Positions 35,936 to 45,481 of a stretch of DNA of 64,000 nt are shown piece after piece. The stretch is from Phycisphaerales bacterium UBA7800. Its GTDB lineage: Bacteria; Planctomycetota; Phycisphaerae; Phycisphaerales; Phycisphaeraceae. Both the position numbers and the translations under genes were made by a program. The stretch covers positions 1 through 64,000 of the forward strand of contig DLCK01000089.1 of the NCBI GenBank assembly GCA_002480565.1. The letters run 5' to 3'. Within the stretch, counting starts at the first letter, position 1; each line of letters starts with the position of its first letter. The notes beneath the pieces were generated by a model. The model worked only from the letters and a program-made list of their open reading frames with translations, searched no databases and had not been told where the DNA came from.

Positions 35936-38900
35936 AAAGAACAGCACTAACTGGAACACGATAACGCCGTCATCCTTCCCATGGGAAAAGGAAGCGATCG
36001 ATTACATCCAGTTGCAGTTTCCCACACATGAACCCTATCGTGCATGGTCTAATTTTGAGTTCATTGCTGACGATGGCAGTATCAATGAAATTGATCTGTT
36101 GGTCTTCACGCCCCAAGGCTTTTTCCTGGTCGAGATCAAGAGTAATCCAGGCATACTTTCAGGCGATACACACACTTGGACATGGCAGCATAACGGCCAT
36201 AAAAAGGTCGCTGATAATCCTCTTTTCCTAGCAAATTTAAAAGCGAAAAAACTCGCATCATTGCTCCAACGCCAACGCACTTTTGCCAAAATGCGTGTTC
36301 CGTTTATCGATCCACTGATTTTTTGTTCTGCAGAAAACCTTGAATCACGTCTTGGTGGCAATGCACGATTCCATGTCTGTCTGCGTGACCAGGACAAACA
36401 AGCTGGCATCGTGGCAGCCTTGAAAAGGCGCGAATGTCCCGGACTATCCGAACAAGCCCGTGGAACTTTTGACCGCCCAACCGCCAAGGCCGTAAATCGA
36501 GCACTTGAACAGATAGGTATCAAGCCTTCTCAAAGCAGCCGTCGTGTGGGAGACTACGAGTTGCAAGAGATCCTCGATGAAGGACCAGGCTATCAGGATT
36601 TTCTTGGTAAACATGTCTCGCTTAAAGACACGCTTCGGCGCATCCGTATCTATCTCGTGCAAGCCGAAACTAGCCCCGAGCAGCGACAAATAGTCCAACG
36701 AGCAGCTGAACGAGAGTTTCGTCTCCTCCAAACGCTCGAACATCGAGGTGTACTCCGAGCTTTAGAGTTCACCAAACATGAACTGGGCCCAGCCATCATT
36801 TTCCAGCATTTCCCTACGGCAATGCGACTCGACCATTACCTTGTCGAACATAAAGATCAGATTACCGATGATCTTCGGCTACATCTCATGCGACAGATCG
36901 CTGAAACTGTCAGCTTCGCCCACGGAAAGCACGTCGTCCACCGCAATCTCAGTCCCAATGCCATTCTTGTAGTACACCCGGATACGAATAACCCACAAAC
37001 GGTTCTTATGAATTGGCAACTGGGTAATCGTCAAGCAATCACTGGCGGAACAATGCTCACGCAACAAGTGACAGCCACGATTCACGTGGACAAACTCGCA
37101 GAAGAATCCACCAAGGTCTTCATGGCTCCTGAGACATTCGTCGATCTTGACACGCCCAGCGAGTATCACGACATCTTCTCTTTGGGAGCGATCTGTTACC
37201 TGCTATTCACAGGTCAAGCTCCCGCCGAAAGTCCATTGGCGTTGGCACAGAAACTTCGGGAACATCGCGGCCTGCGTGTCAGCGCCGTCTTGAATGGTGC
37301 CCCGGAATCACTTGACCTGCTGGTGCAATACAGCACAGATCCGGACGTGAGTAATCGTCTGGATACTGCTGATGAAATTCTGGATTATCTCAACGAAGTT
37401 GAAAATGATCTGACGACACCCAGCAACCAAGTGATCGGTGACCCAACACAAGCCAAAGCCAAGGACATGCTGCCCGGTGGATATACCGTGTTGCGTAAGT
37501 TGGGGACAGGTTCAACAGCCACTGCCTTGTTGGTCGAAAAGGCTAATCAACAGTTCGTTGTCAAGATTGCAGTGGATACCGATCACAATGATCGCATCCG
37601 CGAAGAAGGCGAAGTCCTTCAAAAACTTGATAGCCCACTGATTGTTCGTTGTTACGGCACGGTTACAATTGGTGATCGCACAGCTATTCTCCTGGAGCCA
37701 GCAGGTGATAAAACCCTTCGCAAACGTCTGTCCGAAGAAGGTCGTCTGAGTCTAGACCTGCTTGAACGGTTTGGTCAAGACCTTCTCGAAGCTGTCGTTG
37801 TCTTGGAACGCACAGGTATTGCCCATCGTGACATCAAGCCTGAGAATATTGGCGTTTCTGCGGTCGGCCGTGGCGATGCCCTGCATCTGGTGCTCTTTGA
37901 TTTTTCCCTGTCAAGGTGTAGTCCTGAAAATATCCGTGCAGGCACACCGGGCTATCTTGATCCATTCTTACCTTTACGCAAACCACTACGCTGGGATCTG
38001 CAAGCTGAGCGATATTCGGCAGCAGTCACCATCTATCAAATGACCACAGGCTTCCTTCCTGTTTGGTATGACGGTAAAACCGATCCAGCCATGGTTGATT
38101 GTGAAGTGACAATAGACACCGAGCGATTTGATCCAAACCTTCGTGATGCATTTTCCGATTTTTTTCGTCGTGCATTGCGTCGTAATCCCAGAGAACGTTT
38201 TGATAATGCCCAACAAATGCTTGATGCCTGGCAACGCATCTTCAGCACCGTAACACTGACGCACAGTACCTTGACTGATGAGGGAGAACCCGACAATTCG
38301 GCACTTCTGGCAGTGGCAACTCTTGACACGAATATTGCCGAACTCGGCTTGGGGCCAGCTGCTGTCGATGCGCTGGATCGTATCAATGTTATCAAAGTCA
38401 GTGAACTGCTCCATGTCTGGGGGCGGCGTCTTGCACGAATGCGTGGCGTAGGCAATAAAACACGCAAACACATCCTGGCAGCTGTCAAGGTTCTTCGTGA
38501 ACGTTTGGGCGCAACAACGAGCACCGACCATACCAGCACAGATACAGCGGATGAAGTTGAAGCATATGAGAGCCAGATACCCAAGGATCAGTTAAGCATT
38601 GATGTCATGGTGCAACGGATTCTTCGTGCCAAGGCCAAGAGTCGTAATGCCACCGAAACAACAGCGATGGAAGCACTCATGGGGCTTGATCAGCGGGTGG
38701 ATTCCGTTTGGCCAAGCCAAGGTGACATTGCACCACTTGTCGGCGTGACTCGTGGGCGTGTCAGCCAGATTCTTGCCGATGCCCAAAAACGATGGCTTAA
38801 AGATCCTGCTATGACCGCACTACGCGATCAGATCGCTGTTCTGCTTGAGGCCAATGGTGGAGTCATGTCTTCTCAGGAGCTTTGTGATACGTTGCTTTCA

Positions 38901-40199
38901 GTGCGAGGTAGCGTAGAAGATGATCCCCGCCGTGGACGTCTGGCTCGTGTGGTCACCCGGGCTGCAGTTGAAACAGAGAACACGTTGGAAGTCCCCAAGT
39001 TCATCCTACGTCGTGTGGGTTCCAACGCCTTGATTGCAACAGATATTTCGCTGGCAGACTATGCTGCGGCATTAGGGCAACAAGCTGACGAAATTGCCAC
39101 AAAAGATCCTCTGCTTCCGCCTAATCGCGCGATCGAAATACTTCGTGCGGTCCCACTTCCTCCAGAATCTGATGAACTCAACGATTCCCGTCTAGTGCGC
39201 CTGGCAACTGCTGCATCCCAAAATGCTGCAATCTCCAGTAAACAGGAAATCTACCCACGCAACATGACCGCTCAACGTGCCATTCGTCTTTCTCACGGCG
39301 GATTGGTTGGCGTTCGCACCCTTACCCCTGAACAAATCCGTCAACGTGTCAGTAGCCGATATCCGCAAGCTGCAACCCTACCCGGCCGTCCTGCATTGGA
39401 TCATTTACTTGCTGATGCTGGGCTTCAATTGGCTTGGGGAACCAATGACCAAGGTAAAGAAGCCTATGTCAGCACCTCGCGTAATCCGCTAAGTATCACG
39501 GATGCTTCCAGTACCCTACAACGTTATTCCACACAGCAGCGCACTTCGGGAAACGCTACCCCCTTACCTCAGTTTCAACCCGCTTATATCTCAACAGATA
39601 TCGCAGAAGCCCGTCGTTTTGAAGAACGCCTTCGTTATGCCGAGAAAAATGGTTCATTCCTGGCAATGACCGTTAAGCCCAATCTCTACGATCAGGCACG
39701 CCAGGAACTAACCACTCGGTTTTCCACACGTTCATTTGACATGGAACGTGTCTTTCTCGATGCACTTCGTCACGCAGCGGATGAAGTAGGAGCAGACTGG
39801 TCTGTTGTCGAAAAAGCCGATAGCTCCGATGATCGCAGTGAAGATTGGCGAAACCTCAATCAGCTCATCGCAAGCAAGGCCATCCCTAAAATTGAAGCAG
39901 CTTTGGAAAAGGACAATGTCAATGGACAAACGGTACTAACCTACCACTTGAACTGGTTAGCTCGATACGATCAGGTCGTGATGTTATCACGCGTGGCCCA
40001 GGCGGTTCAGGATAATCGTATCTACGGCGTGTGGCTGCTCATCCCTGCCAGCGAACAGACGCCTATGCCATTGCTTGATGGTGCAGCCGTCCCCGTCATC
40101 ACGCCCAACCAATGGGCCAACATCCCCGAAAGCTGGTGTCAGAACCTACATCGTACAAAGCAGGCCACGTCGAATAACATCAGTTCGAGTGCCACGTAA
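35928..40199 (+). CDS. pglW: BREX type 2 kinase PglW with NERD, pseudokinase and kinase domains
   Basis: A 1423-residue protein (ATG 35928; a GTG one codon upstream is also possible). Residues 35-130 are a NERD nuclease-related domain with EIDLLV at 54-59 and VEIKS at 68-72. A degenerate kinase follows at about 210-490, with HRNLSPN where HRD-K-N is expected and LMNW in place of DFG. A second kinase at about 515-770 looks active: Gly loop LGTGSTA, Lys546 in VVKIA, HRDIKPEN at 633-640, and DFS in place of DFG. C-terminal to it come a helix-hairpin-helix-like segment (MRGVGNKTRKHILAAVKVL) and a sigma-4-like helix (GVTRGRVSQILADAQKRW). This order is that of PglW, the Ser/Thr kinase of BREX type 2 (Streptomyces Pgl). 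It heads the core operon. Confidence 0.93.
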   Translation: MSEKNSTNWNTITPSSFPWEKEAIDYIQLQFPTHEPYRAWSNFEFIADDGSINEIDLLVFTPQGFFLVEIKSNPGILSGDTHTWTWQHNGHKKVADNPLFLANLKAKKLASLLQRQRTFAKMRVPFIDPLIFCSAENLESRLGGNARFHVCLRDQDKQAGIVAALKRRECPGLSEQARGTFDRPTAKAVNRALEQIGIKPSQSSRRVGDYELQEILDEGPGYQDFLGKHVSLKDTLRRIRIYLVQAETSPEQRQIVQRAAEREFRLLQTLEHRGVLRALEFTKHELGPAIIFQHFPTAMRLDHYLVEHKDQITDDLRLHLMRQIAETVSFAHGKHVVHRNLSPNAILVVHPDTNNPQTVLMNWQLGNRQAITGGTMLTQQVTATIHVDKLAEESTKVFMAPETFVDLDTPSEYHDIFSLGAICYLLFTGQAPAESPLALAQKLREHRGLRVSAVLNGAPESLDLLVQYSTDPDVSNRLDTADEILDYLNEVENDLTTPSNQVIGDPTQAKAKDMLPGGYTVLRKLGTGSTATALLVEKANQQFVVKIAVDTDHNDRIREEGEVLQKLDSPLIVRCYGTVTIGDRTAILLEPAGDKTLRKRLSEEGRLSLDLLERFGQDLLEAVVVLERTGIAHRDIKPENIGVSAVGRGDALHLVLFDFSLSRCSPENIRAGTPGYLDPFLPLRKPLRWDLQAERYSAAVTIYQMTTGFLPVWYDGKTDPAMVDCEVTIDTERFDPNLRDAFSDFFRRALRRNPRERFDNAQQMLDAWQRIFSTVTLTHSTLTDEGEPDNSALLAVATLDTNIAELGLGPAAVDALDRINVIKVSELLHVWGRRLARMRGVGNKTRKHILAAVKVLRERLGATTSTDHTSTDTADEVEAYESQIPKDQLSIDVMVQRILRAKAKSRNATETTAMEALMGLDQRVDSVWPSQGDIAPLVGVTRGRVSQILADAQKRWLKDPAMTALRDQIAVLLEANGGVMSSQELCDTLLSVRGSVEDDPRRGRLARVVTRAAVETENTLEVPKFILRRVGSNALIATDISLADYAAALGQQADEIATKDPLLPPNRAIEILRAVPLPPESDELNDSRLVRLATAASQNAAISSKQEIYPRNMTAQRAIRLSHGGLVGVRTLTPEQIRQRVSSRYPQAATLPGRPALDHLLADAGLQLAWGTNDQGKEAYVSTSRNPLSITDASSTLQRYSTQQRTSGNATPLPQFQPAYISTDIAEARRFEERLRYAEKNGSFLAMTVKPNLYDQARQELTTRFSTRSFDMERVFLDALRHAADEVGADWSVVEKADSSDDRSEDWRNLNQLIASKAIPKIEAALEKDNVNGQTVLTYHLNWLARYDQVVMLSRVAQAVQDNRIYGVWLLIPASEQTPMPLLDGAAVPVITPNQWANIPESWCQNLHRTKQATSNNISSSAT

Positions 40200-40214
40200 T
40201 TGGGGGGAAATGCC

Positions 40215-41576
40215 ATGGAAATGAGACATGAAATTACGTTGCCAAAAACGGAAGGCTTTTATACCCAGCCATTCAATTTCCCCGTGGAATTAGTTCACGG
40301 TGCCTGCAAACAATATGACGATCCGAAATCTGCGGGGCCATCATTAGGTCTGTCATTAAATCCTCAAATGCAAGTTGCCTTGAACACATATGGCAAATCG
40401 CACAATGCTTCACTAGACGAGATCGCCCATTCAGCATTGCAATACTTCCGTACTTCACATGGTTCAACAGAAGCATTGGATCACATTGATCTGCGTTTTA
40501 TGTTGACCTATGACTTTGGTCGGATTTTTACTAGCGATGGTGATAATCATCATGCCGCCAAACTCGGCCTTGCCAGTTCTGAACAAAGCCAACGGCATGG
40601 TGAATCCGTCAAACACTCCGTTGAAATGTTTGGTTACGGATTGGCATTGCATTATGTCGCCAATGTGTTGGGAGTTTCATCTGACAGATTCTCATTCTTG
40701 CTGGGAAATGGGAACCGTCCTGACTTTGTGGCAACCTATTCAATCGACAAATTACTGACTCAAAATCCTCTGCTTGAAACAATCAATACTGCCGGACAGC
40801 GTGTTTATGTCGAGGTCAAGGCCAGAACTGGTTGGGCAAGTATGCGTGAAACCAATCAAAAGAACGACTTGTTATACAACTGTGCTCAAAAAGCCCAGTC
40901 ATGTCCCAATGGCATTCTGCTTTCGATTCTCATTGCATTACCTGCACGATCTGATAGTCCCAAACGCACGCCCAAAATCTTGATTGCAGATCCCAATGAT
41001 CCCGAACCGTTAACAGACGAAGAACAGGTTCTGTTTTTACTCGATCGGTACATGATGCTGGCCCAGCGATATGGATTGCGGTTGTTCAAACGAAACATCC
41101 TCAGATGGAAGCGAGTGTTGGCACACCAACTCTCAGACAAAGAAACACAAGTACTTCGCAAACCGGATGATGAATCGGATAGCATTGCACAAAGCCAATA
41201 CAAGGAATCATTGCTTTTACCCCGGGAGTTCGGTAACCGCAGGTTCCAAGGCAGAACTTTTTCTTCGTTGCTATTGCGCTTGGGCTCTCCACGAAACCGA
41301 CAAATTACTGTTGCAGAAGCCGAAGCTGCCATGCGTGAAAATGAATGGGGAACCACCTATTTTGCCGGTGTGGACATGGAGCTGATGGAAATCGTTGCTC
41401 AACAGAAAATCAAGGAACTACTCTACTTTGGCACTCGAGGTGGTCTGAGAGATGACCTGGTTGCCAAATCTGCATTTACCGAGCAACAGGTTCGCATGGA
41501 AGATAACGATCGCAATAATGTTCAAAATGCGGTCCGAATCGCTCTTGATAAATTCCGAGAAACGAAGGTCTGGTAA
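40215..41576 (+). CDS. Putative PD-(D/E)xK nuclease-like protein inside BREX operon
   Basis: 453 residues from ATG 40215. GGGGGGAAA lies 5 bases before it; an in-frame TTG at 40200 abuts the pglW stop. I do not recognise a named family. Three features suggest a PD-(D/E)xK fold: a helix with a buried Glu (ESVKHSVEMFGYGLALHYVANVLG, about 130-153), GNRPDFVATYS with Asp170, and a strand VYVEVKARTG with Glu200-x-Lys202. Asp - about 30 residues - Glu-x-Lys is the classical active-site spacing. The remainder is helical, with no membrane segments. It lies between pglW and pglX with gaps of 15 and 9 bases, so it is part of the operon although not one of the six standard type 2 genes. Homologues may be known under an uncharacterised family name. 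Confidence 0.6.
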   Translation: MEMRHEITLPKTEGFYTQPFNFPVELVHGACKQYDDPKSAGPSLGLSLNPQMQVALNTYGKSHNASLDEIAHSALQYFRTSHGSTEALDHIDLRFMLTYDFGRIFTSDGDNHHAAKLGLASSEQSQRHGESVKHSVEMFGYGLALHYVANVLGVSSDRFSFLLGNGNRPDFVATYSIDKLLTQNPLLETINTAGQRVYVEVKARTGWASMRETNQKNDLLYNCAQKAQSCPNGILLSILIALPARSDSPKRTPKILIADPNDPEPLTDEEQVLFLLDRYMMLAQRYGLRLFKRNILRWKRVLAHQLSDKETQVLRKPDDESDSIAQSQYKESLLLPREFGNRRFQGRTFSSLLLRLGSPRNRQITVAEAEAAMRENEWGTTYFAGVDMELMEIVAQQKIKELLYFGTRGGLRDDLVAKSAFTEQQVRMEDNDRNNVQNAVRIALDKFRETKVW

Positions 41577-41585
41577 ACAACACTC

Positions 41586-44500
41586 ATGATAAACCGTCAA
41601 GCATTACTCTCTGATCTCAAACCCATCCTCACCAAGCTCGAGCAGGACCTGCGTGCGCGTTGTGATGAAGTGCCTGCTCTGGATGCCAAACTTCAGGCTG
41701 AATATCAGCAGGCCATCGAAGCCGATCGCACAGCCTTTACCTATGAGCAGTGGCGGATGGACCTGATCACGCAGGTCGCAGTCGCCTGGGTGCTCTCCTG
41801 TGTCTTTGTCCGCTTTCTGGAAGACAACAGTCTCATCTCGCCCCCTCGCATCTCCGGCCCACTGCATGGCGCAGGCACCGATGCAGGTCGCCAACGCGCC
41901 TTGGATGAACGCGAAGCCTACTTCCAGCAGCATCCTACACTCACCGATCGTGATTACCTGCTGAGCATCTTTGACCAACTGGCCAAACTCCCAGGCACGA
42001 AGGATGTCTTTGGCTCGCACAACCCCATCAACACCTACCCCGATTGGCTCTCAGGTGATGCCGCCCAACTGCTCATTGCGTTCTTTCAGAAGATTGATGC
42101 CGATGGCAACGGTGAACTGATTCATGACTTTACCGATCATGTCTCGGCTTCCGGGGGATTCGATACCCGTTTTCTGGGCGATCTGTATCAGGACCTTTCC
42201 GAAGCCACGCGCAAGAAATATGCCCTGCTCCAGACGCCGATCTTTGTCGAAGAGTTCATCCTCGACCGCACCCTGGAACCAGCGATCAAAGAGTTCGGCC
42301 TCAAAGGATTGAAAATGATCGACCCGGCCTGTGGCAGTGGTCACTTTCTGCTGGGTGCCTTTGAACGTCTGCTTAAACACTGGCGTAAAAAGGAGCCGGG
42401 CGCCGCCGGCGGGGATCGCGAGTTGGTCAATCGCGCGCTGGCGTCGGTGCATGGCGTGGATCTCAACCCTTACGCCGTCGCCATTGCCCGATTTCGTCTG
42501 CTCATTGCGGCCATGCGCGAGTGCCAGATCACCCGCCTTGCCGACGCCCCTGCGTTTACGTTCAACCTGGTCTGTGGCGATTCGCTGCTGCATGGCCCGC
42601 GTGGTGGTGCCGCCGACAAAGGTGCTTCGGGTCGGCAGGTGGAATTTGATTTTGGTCAGATGGCCCATCACTATGCCGTGGAAGACACCGAGAACCTCGA
42701 CCGCATCCTCACCCCCGGCCAATACCACGCCGTCGTCGCCAACCCGCCGTATATCACCGTCAAGGACAAAGCCCTCAATCAGGCCTACCGTGAGTTGTAT
42801 CCGGAAGTCTGTTACAAACAGTATTCCCTGTCGGTGCCGTTTTTGCAGCGGCTGTTCATGCTGGCAGCAGATGGTGGTTTCACCGGCCAGATCACTGCCA
42901 ACAGTTTCATGAAGCGCGAGTTTGGCAAGAAGCTCATTGAAAGCTATCTGCCGAAGATTGATCTGGCCCATGTGGTCGATACCAGCGGCGCGTATATCCC
43001 CGGGCACGGTACGCCGACCGTAATTCTCTTTGGGCGCAATCGTCCTCCAGTTTTACCAACAATTCGTGCTGTATTAGGTATCAAAGGGGAACCTCATACA
43101 CCAACTGATCCATCGCAAGGACTTGTTTGGACCGCCATTCTTAAGCAGATTGATCAAGTTGGTAGCGAAAGTGACTTTGTCAGCGTGAATGACACATCGC
43201 GTGAACAATTTGGTAAACACCCTTGGTCTATTGGTGGTGGAGGAGCGTCGGAGTTAAAGGAGCAAATAGATCATCAATTTTCGAATACTTTGGGCGATAT
43301 CGCAACATCTATTGGTTTTTGTCAAGATACACACGCCGATGACGCTTTTGTTCAGCCATTGCGATTTTTTTCTAGACAATCTATTTGCAATGGTTTTAAG
43401 CCTCAGATACGAGGGGATAATGTTCGCGATTGGGGAGCCGAATGCTTAGAAGGCATAGTATTCCCCTATAATGACCAACTTAAACAATGGCGAACAATAC
43501 CGAAATTACCATGTTGGGCATGGCTACATGCGCTCCGTACTGAATTATGGGGGCGTTCTACTTTTGGTGGTGGTACATATCGTGATGCTGGTAGGCCTTG
43601 GTTTGACTTTCATCAATTTCCCAAGACAAGATTAAAAACAGCTTTATCTCTGATATTTCCTGCCGTCGGAACACATAATCATTTTATGCTTGATCGTGGT
43701 GGTAGAGTTTTCAATCGATCAGCGCCTGTCATCAAATTGACTCATCATGATGATGAAGATATATACCTTGATGTTTTAGGACTACTGAATAGTTCTTCGG
43801 CTTGTTTTTGGATGAAGCAAGTATTTCATAATAAAGGTAGTACAGTTGATCAACATGGTGCAAGACAACGTACCATGCCATTTGAGGATTTTTATGATAT
43901 AGATGGAGCAAAATTAAAGCGATTTTCTCTACAAATTCCACAGCCTATTAACCTCGCTCAACAACTAGATACCCTAGCCCAAACACTTTCGGCACTGACA
44001 GCGGCGGCATTGGTTCGGGATGCGGTGCCTACAGCCGAATCGCTTGCTGTCAATCAACAGCGGTTTGCTTTGACACGGGCGCGGATGATTGCCTTGCAGG
44101 AAGAACTCGACTGGCAGTGTTATGGGTTGTATGACCTGATCACGGAGGAGGATGTCGCGCAGGTGCGTTGTGACAATCCGCCGCCGCTGGAACTGGGGCA
44201 ACGGGCGTTTGAAATCGTGCTGGCCCGACGCATGGCAGCAGGTGAGGAAGAAACCACGTGGTTTACAAGGCATGGCTCCATGCCCATCACCCAAATCCCC
44301 AAGGCATGGCCCAAGGATTATCAACAGGTGGTCCAGCACCGCATCGACCTGATTCAAAACAGCAAGAACATCGGCCTGATCGAACGCCCCGAATACAAAC
44401 GCCGCTGGAACACCGAACCCTGGGACAAGCAGCAGGAACAAGCCCTCAAAAACTGGCTGCTGGATCGCCTGGAAAGCTATTTTGATCTCGATGGTCGCAT

Positions 44501-45479
44501 GAACGATCAACAGACGATCACCGCCCATGCCCTGTTGGTTGAACCCAAACTCACGAGTGTGGCAAGGGTGGCGGACATGGCGCGGGCGGATCAGGACTTC
44601 ATGCAGGTGGCCGAGATTTATCAGGGACGCATGGACTTTGACGTGGCGAACCTGGTGGGTGAATTGATCGAAGCCGAAAGTGTGCCGGCCTTACCCGTGC
44701 TGCGTTACAAGCCCAAGGCGATGGACAAACGCCAGGCATGGGAACGGACATGGGAGTTGCAGCGACAGGAAGATGCCATCGACGCGATGTTCGAGGTGGA
44801 CAAACTCAAGGATCGTACCGAGCAAACCCCTGTCACCTGGCCAGCGCAATGGTCCATCAGTGAGGTGAAAATGGCAGTGCTCAAAAAGGAGCTGACACTG
44901 GCCGTCCAGTATGTGACTGAAGCGATGGCCAAGGGTTTGAACCTTGAGAGTGATGAGATTCTCAAGCCGATACACGATGCCGCCAAACGGGCCAATCAGA
45001 AGGTGGTGGGTGATATCCCCGTGCCCCCCAAATACACGAGTGCCGACTTTTTGGACAAGAATCATTGGCGATTGCGTGGGAAGCTCGATGTCCCCAAGGA
45101 ACGCTGGGTGTGTTTCCCGCATTGCGAAGGTGAAGATGGCACCCTGGTCATCGCCTGGGCGGGATACGATCACCTGCAACTGACCCGCGCGATTGCCGAA
45201 CGCTACGAGTTGGCCCGGGAGAATCAGGGCCTTAAGCTGGTGCCGCTGCTGACGGCGATCGGGCAGTTGATCCCGTGGCTCAAACAGTGGCACAACGACC
45301 CGGACATGGCCTTCAATGGGCTGCGCATGGGTGACTTTTTTGAGGAACAACTCGCCGAAGACGCCAAAGCTCTGGACATGAGCGTCCAACAGGTCATGGA
45401 TTGGCAACCCCCCGCCAAGAAGAAAAAGACGAGGAAGAAAAAGACCGCAGGACGGAAGAAGAAAAAGGTCACGGAATAG
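41586..45479 (+). CDS. pglX: BREX type 2 adenine-specific DNA methyltransferase PglX
   Basis: A 1297-residue N6-adenine methyltransferase that marks host DNA in BREX. Motif I is DPACGSGHFLLGAFERLL from Asp246, and the catalytic motif IV NPPY is at 386-389. Conserved WRMDLITQVAVAWVLSCVFVRFLEDN near the N-terminus and the long C-terminal recognition region fit PglX. The C-terminus is a Lys-rich tail (KKKKTRKKKTAGRKKKK). Base composition is mosaic: about 60% GC in the N- and C-terminal thirds, but only about 40% between roughly 43030 and 43965 (residues about 480-795), which is the expected target-recognition part. It starts 9 bases after the nuclease-like gene. Confidence 0.94.
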   Translation: MINRQALLSDLKPILTKLEQDLRARCDEVPALDAKLQAEYQQAIEADRTAFTYEQWRMDLITQVAVAWVLSCVFVRFLEDNSLISPPRISGPLHGAGTDAGRQRALDEREAYFQQHPTLTDRDYLLSIFDQLAKLPGTKDVFGSHNPINTYPDWLSGDAAQLLIAFFQKIDADGNGELIHDFTDHVSASGGFDTRFLGDLYQDLSEATRKKYALLQTPIFVEEFILDRTLEPAIKEFGLKGLKMIDPACGSGHFLLGAFERLLKHWRKKEPGAAGGDRELVNRALASVHGVDLNPYAVAIARFRLLIAAMRECQITRLADAPAFTFNLVCGDSLLHGPRGGAADKGASGRQVEFDFGQMAHHYAVEDTENLDRILTPGQYHAVVANPPYITVKDKALNQAYRELYPEVCYKQYSLSVPFLQRLFMLAADGGFTGQITANSFMKREFGKKLIESYLPKIDLAHVVDTSGAYIPGHGTPTVILFGRNRPPVLPTIRAVLGIKGEPHTPTDPSQGLVWTAILKQIDQVGSESDFVSVNDTSREQFGKHPWSIGGGGASELKEQIDHQFSNTLGDIATSIGFCQDTHADDAFVQPLRFFSRQSICNGFKPQIRGDNVRDWGAECLEGIVFPYNDQLKQWRTIPKLPCWAWLHALRTELWGRSTFGGGTYRDAGRPWFDFHQFPKTRLKTALSLIFPAVGTHNHFMLDRGGRVFNRSAPVIKLTHHDDEDIYLDVLGLLNSSSACFWMKQVFHNKGSTVDQHGARQRTMPFEDFYDIDGAKLKRFSLQIPQPINLAQQLDTLAQTLSALTAAALVRDAVPTAESLAVNQQRFALTRARMIALQEELDWQCYGLYDLITEEDVAQVRCDNPPPLELGQRAFEIVLARRMAAGEEETTWFTRHGSMPITQIPKAWPKDYQQVVQHRIDLIQNSKNIGLIERPEYKRRWNTEPWDKQQEQALKNWLLDRLESYFDLDGRMNDQQTITAHALLVEPKLTSVARVADMARADQDFMQVAEIYQGRMDFDVANLVGELIEAESVPALPVLRYKPKAMDKRQAWERTWELQRQEDAIDAMFEVDKLKDRTEQTPVTWPAQWSISEVKMAVLKKELTLAVQYVTEAMAKGLNLESDEILKPIHDAAKRANQKVVGDIPVPPKYTSADFLDKNHWRLRGKLDVPKERWVCFPHCEGEDGTLVIAWAGYDHLQLTRAIAERYELARENQGLKLVPLLTAIGQLIPWLKQWHNDPDMAFNGLRMGDFFEEQLAEDAKALDMSVQQVMDWQPPAKKKKTRKKKTAGRKKKKVTE

Positions 45480-45481
45480 AG

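Noticed and set aside
42051..43007. 318-codon minus-strand ORF inside pglX
   Set aside because: Antisense shadow of the GC-rich part of pglX, whose methyltransferase motifs are clear on the plus strand.
45401..45481. Upstream extension of the Lit-like protease
   Set aside because: It overlaps the Lys-rich end of pglX in another frame and encodes low-complexity charged residues; ATG 45482 has the better context.
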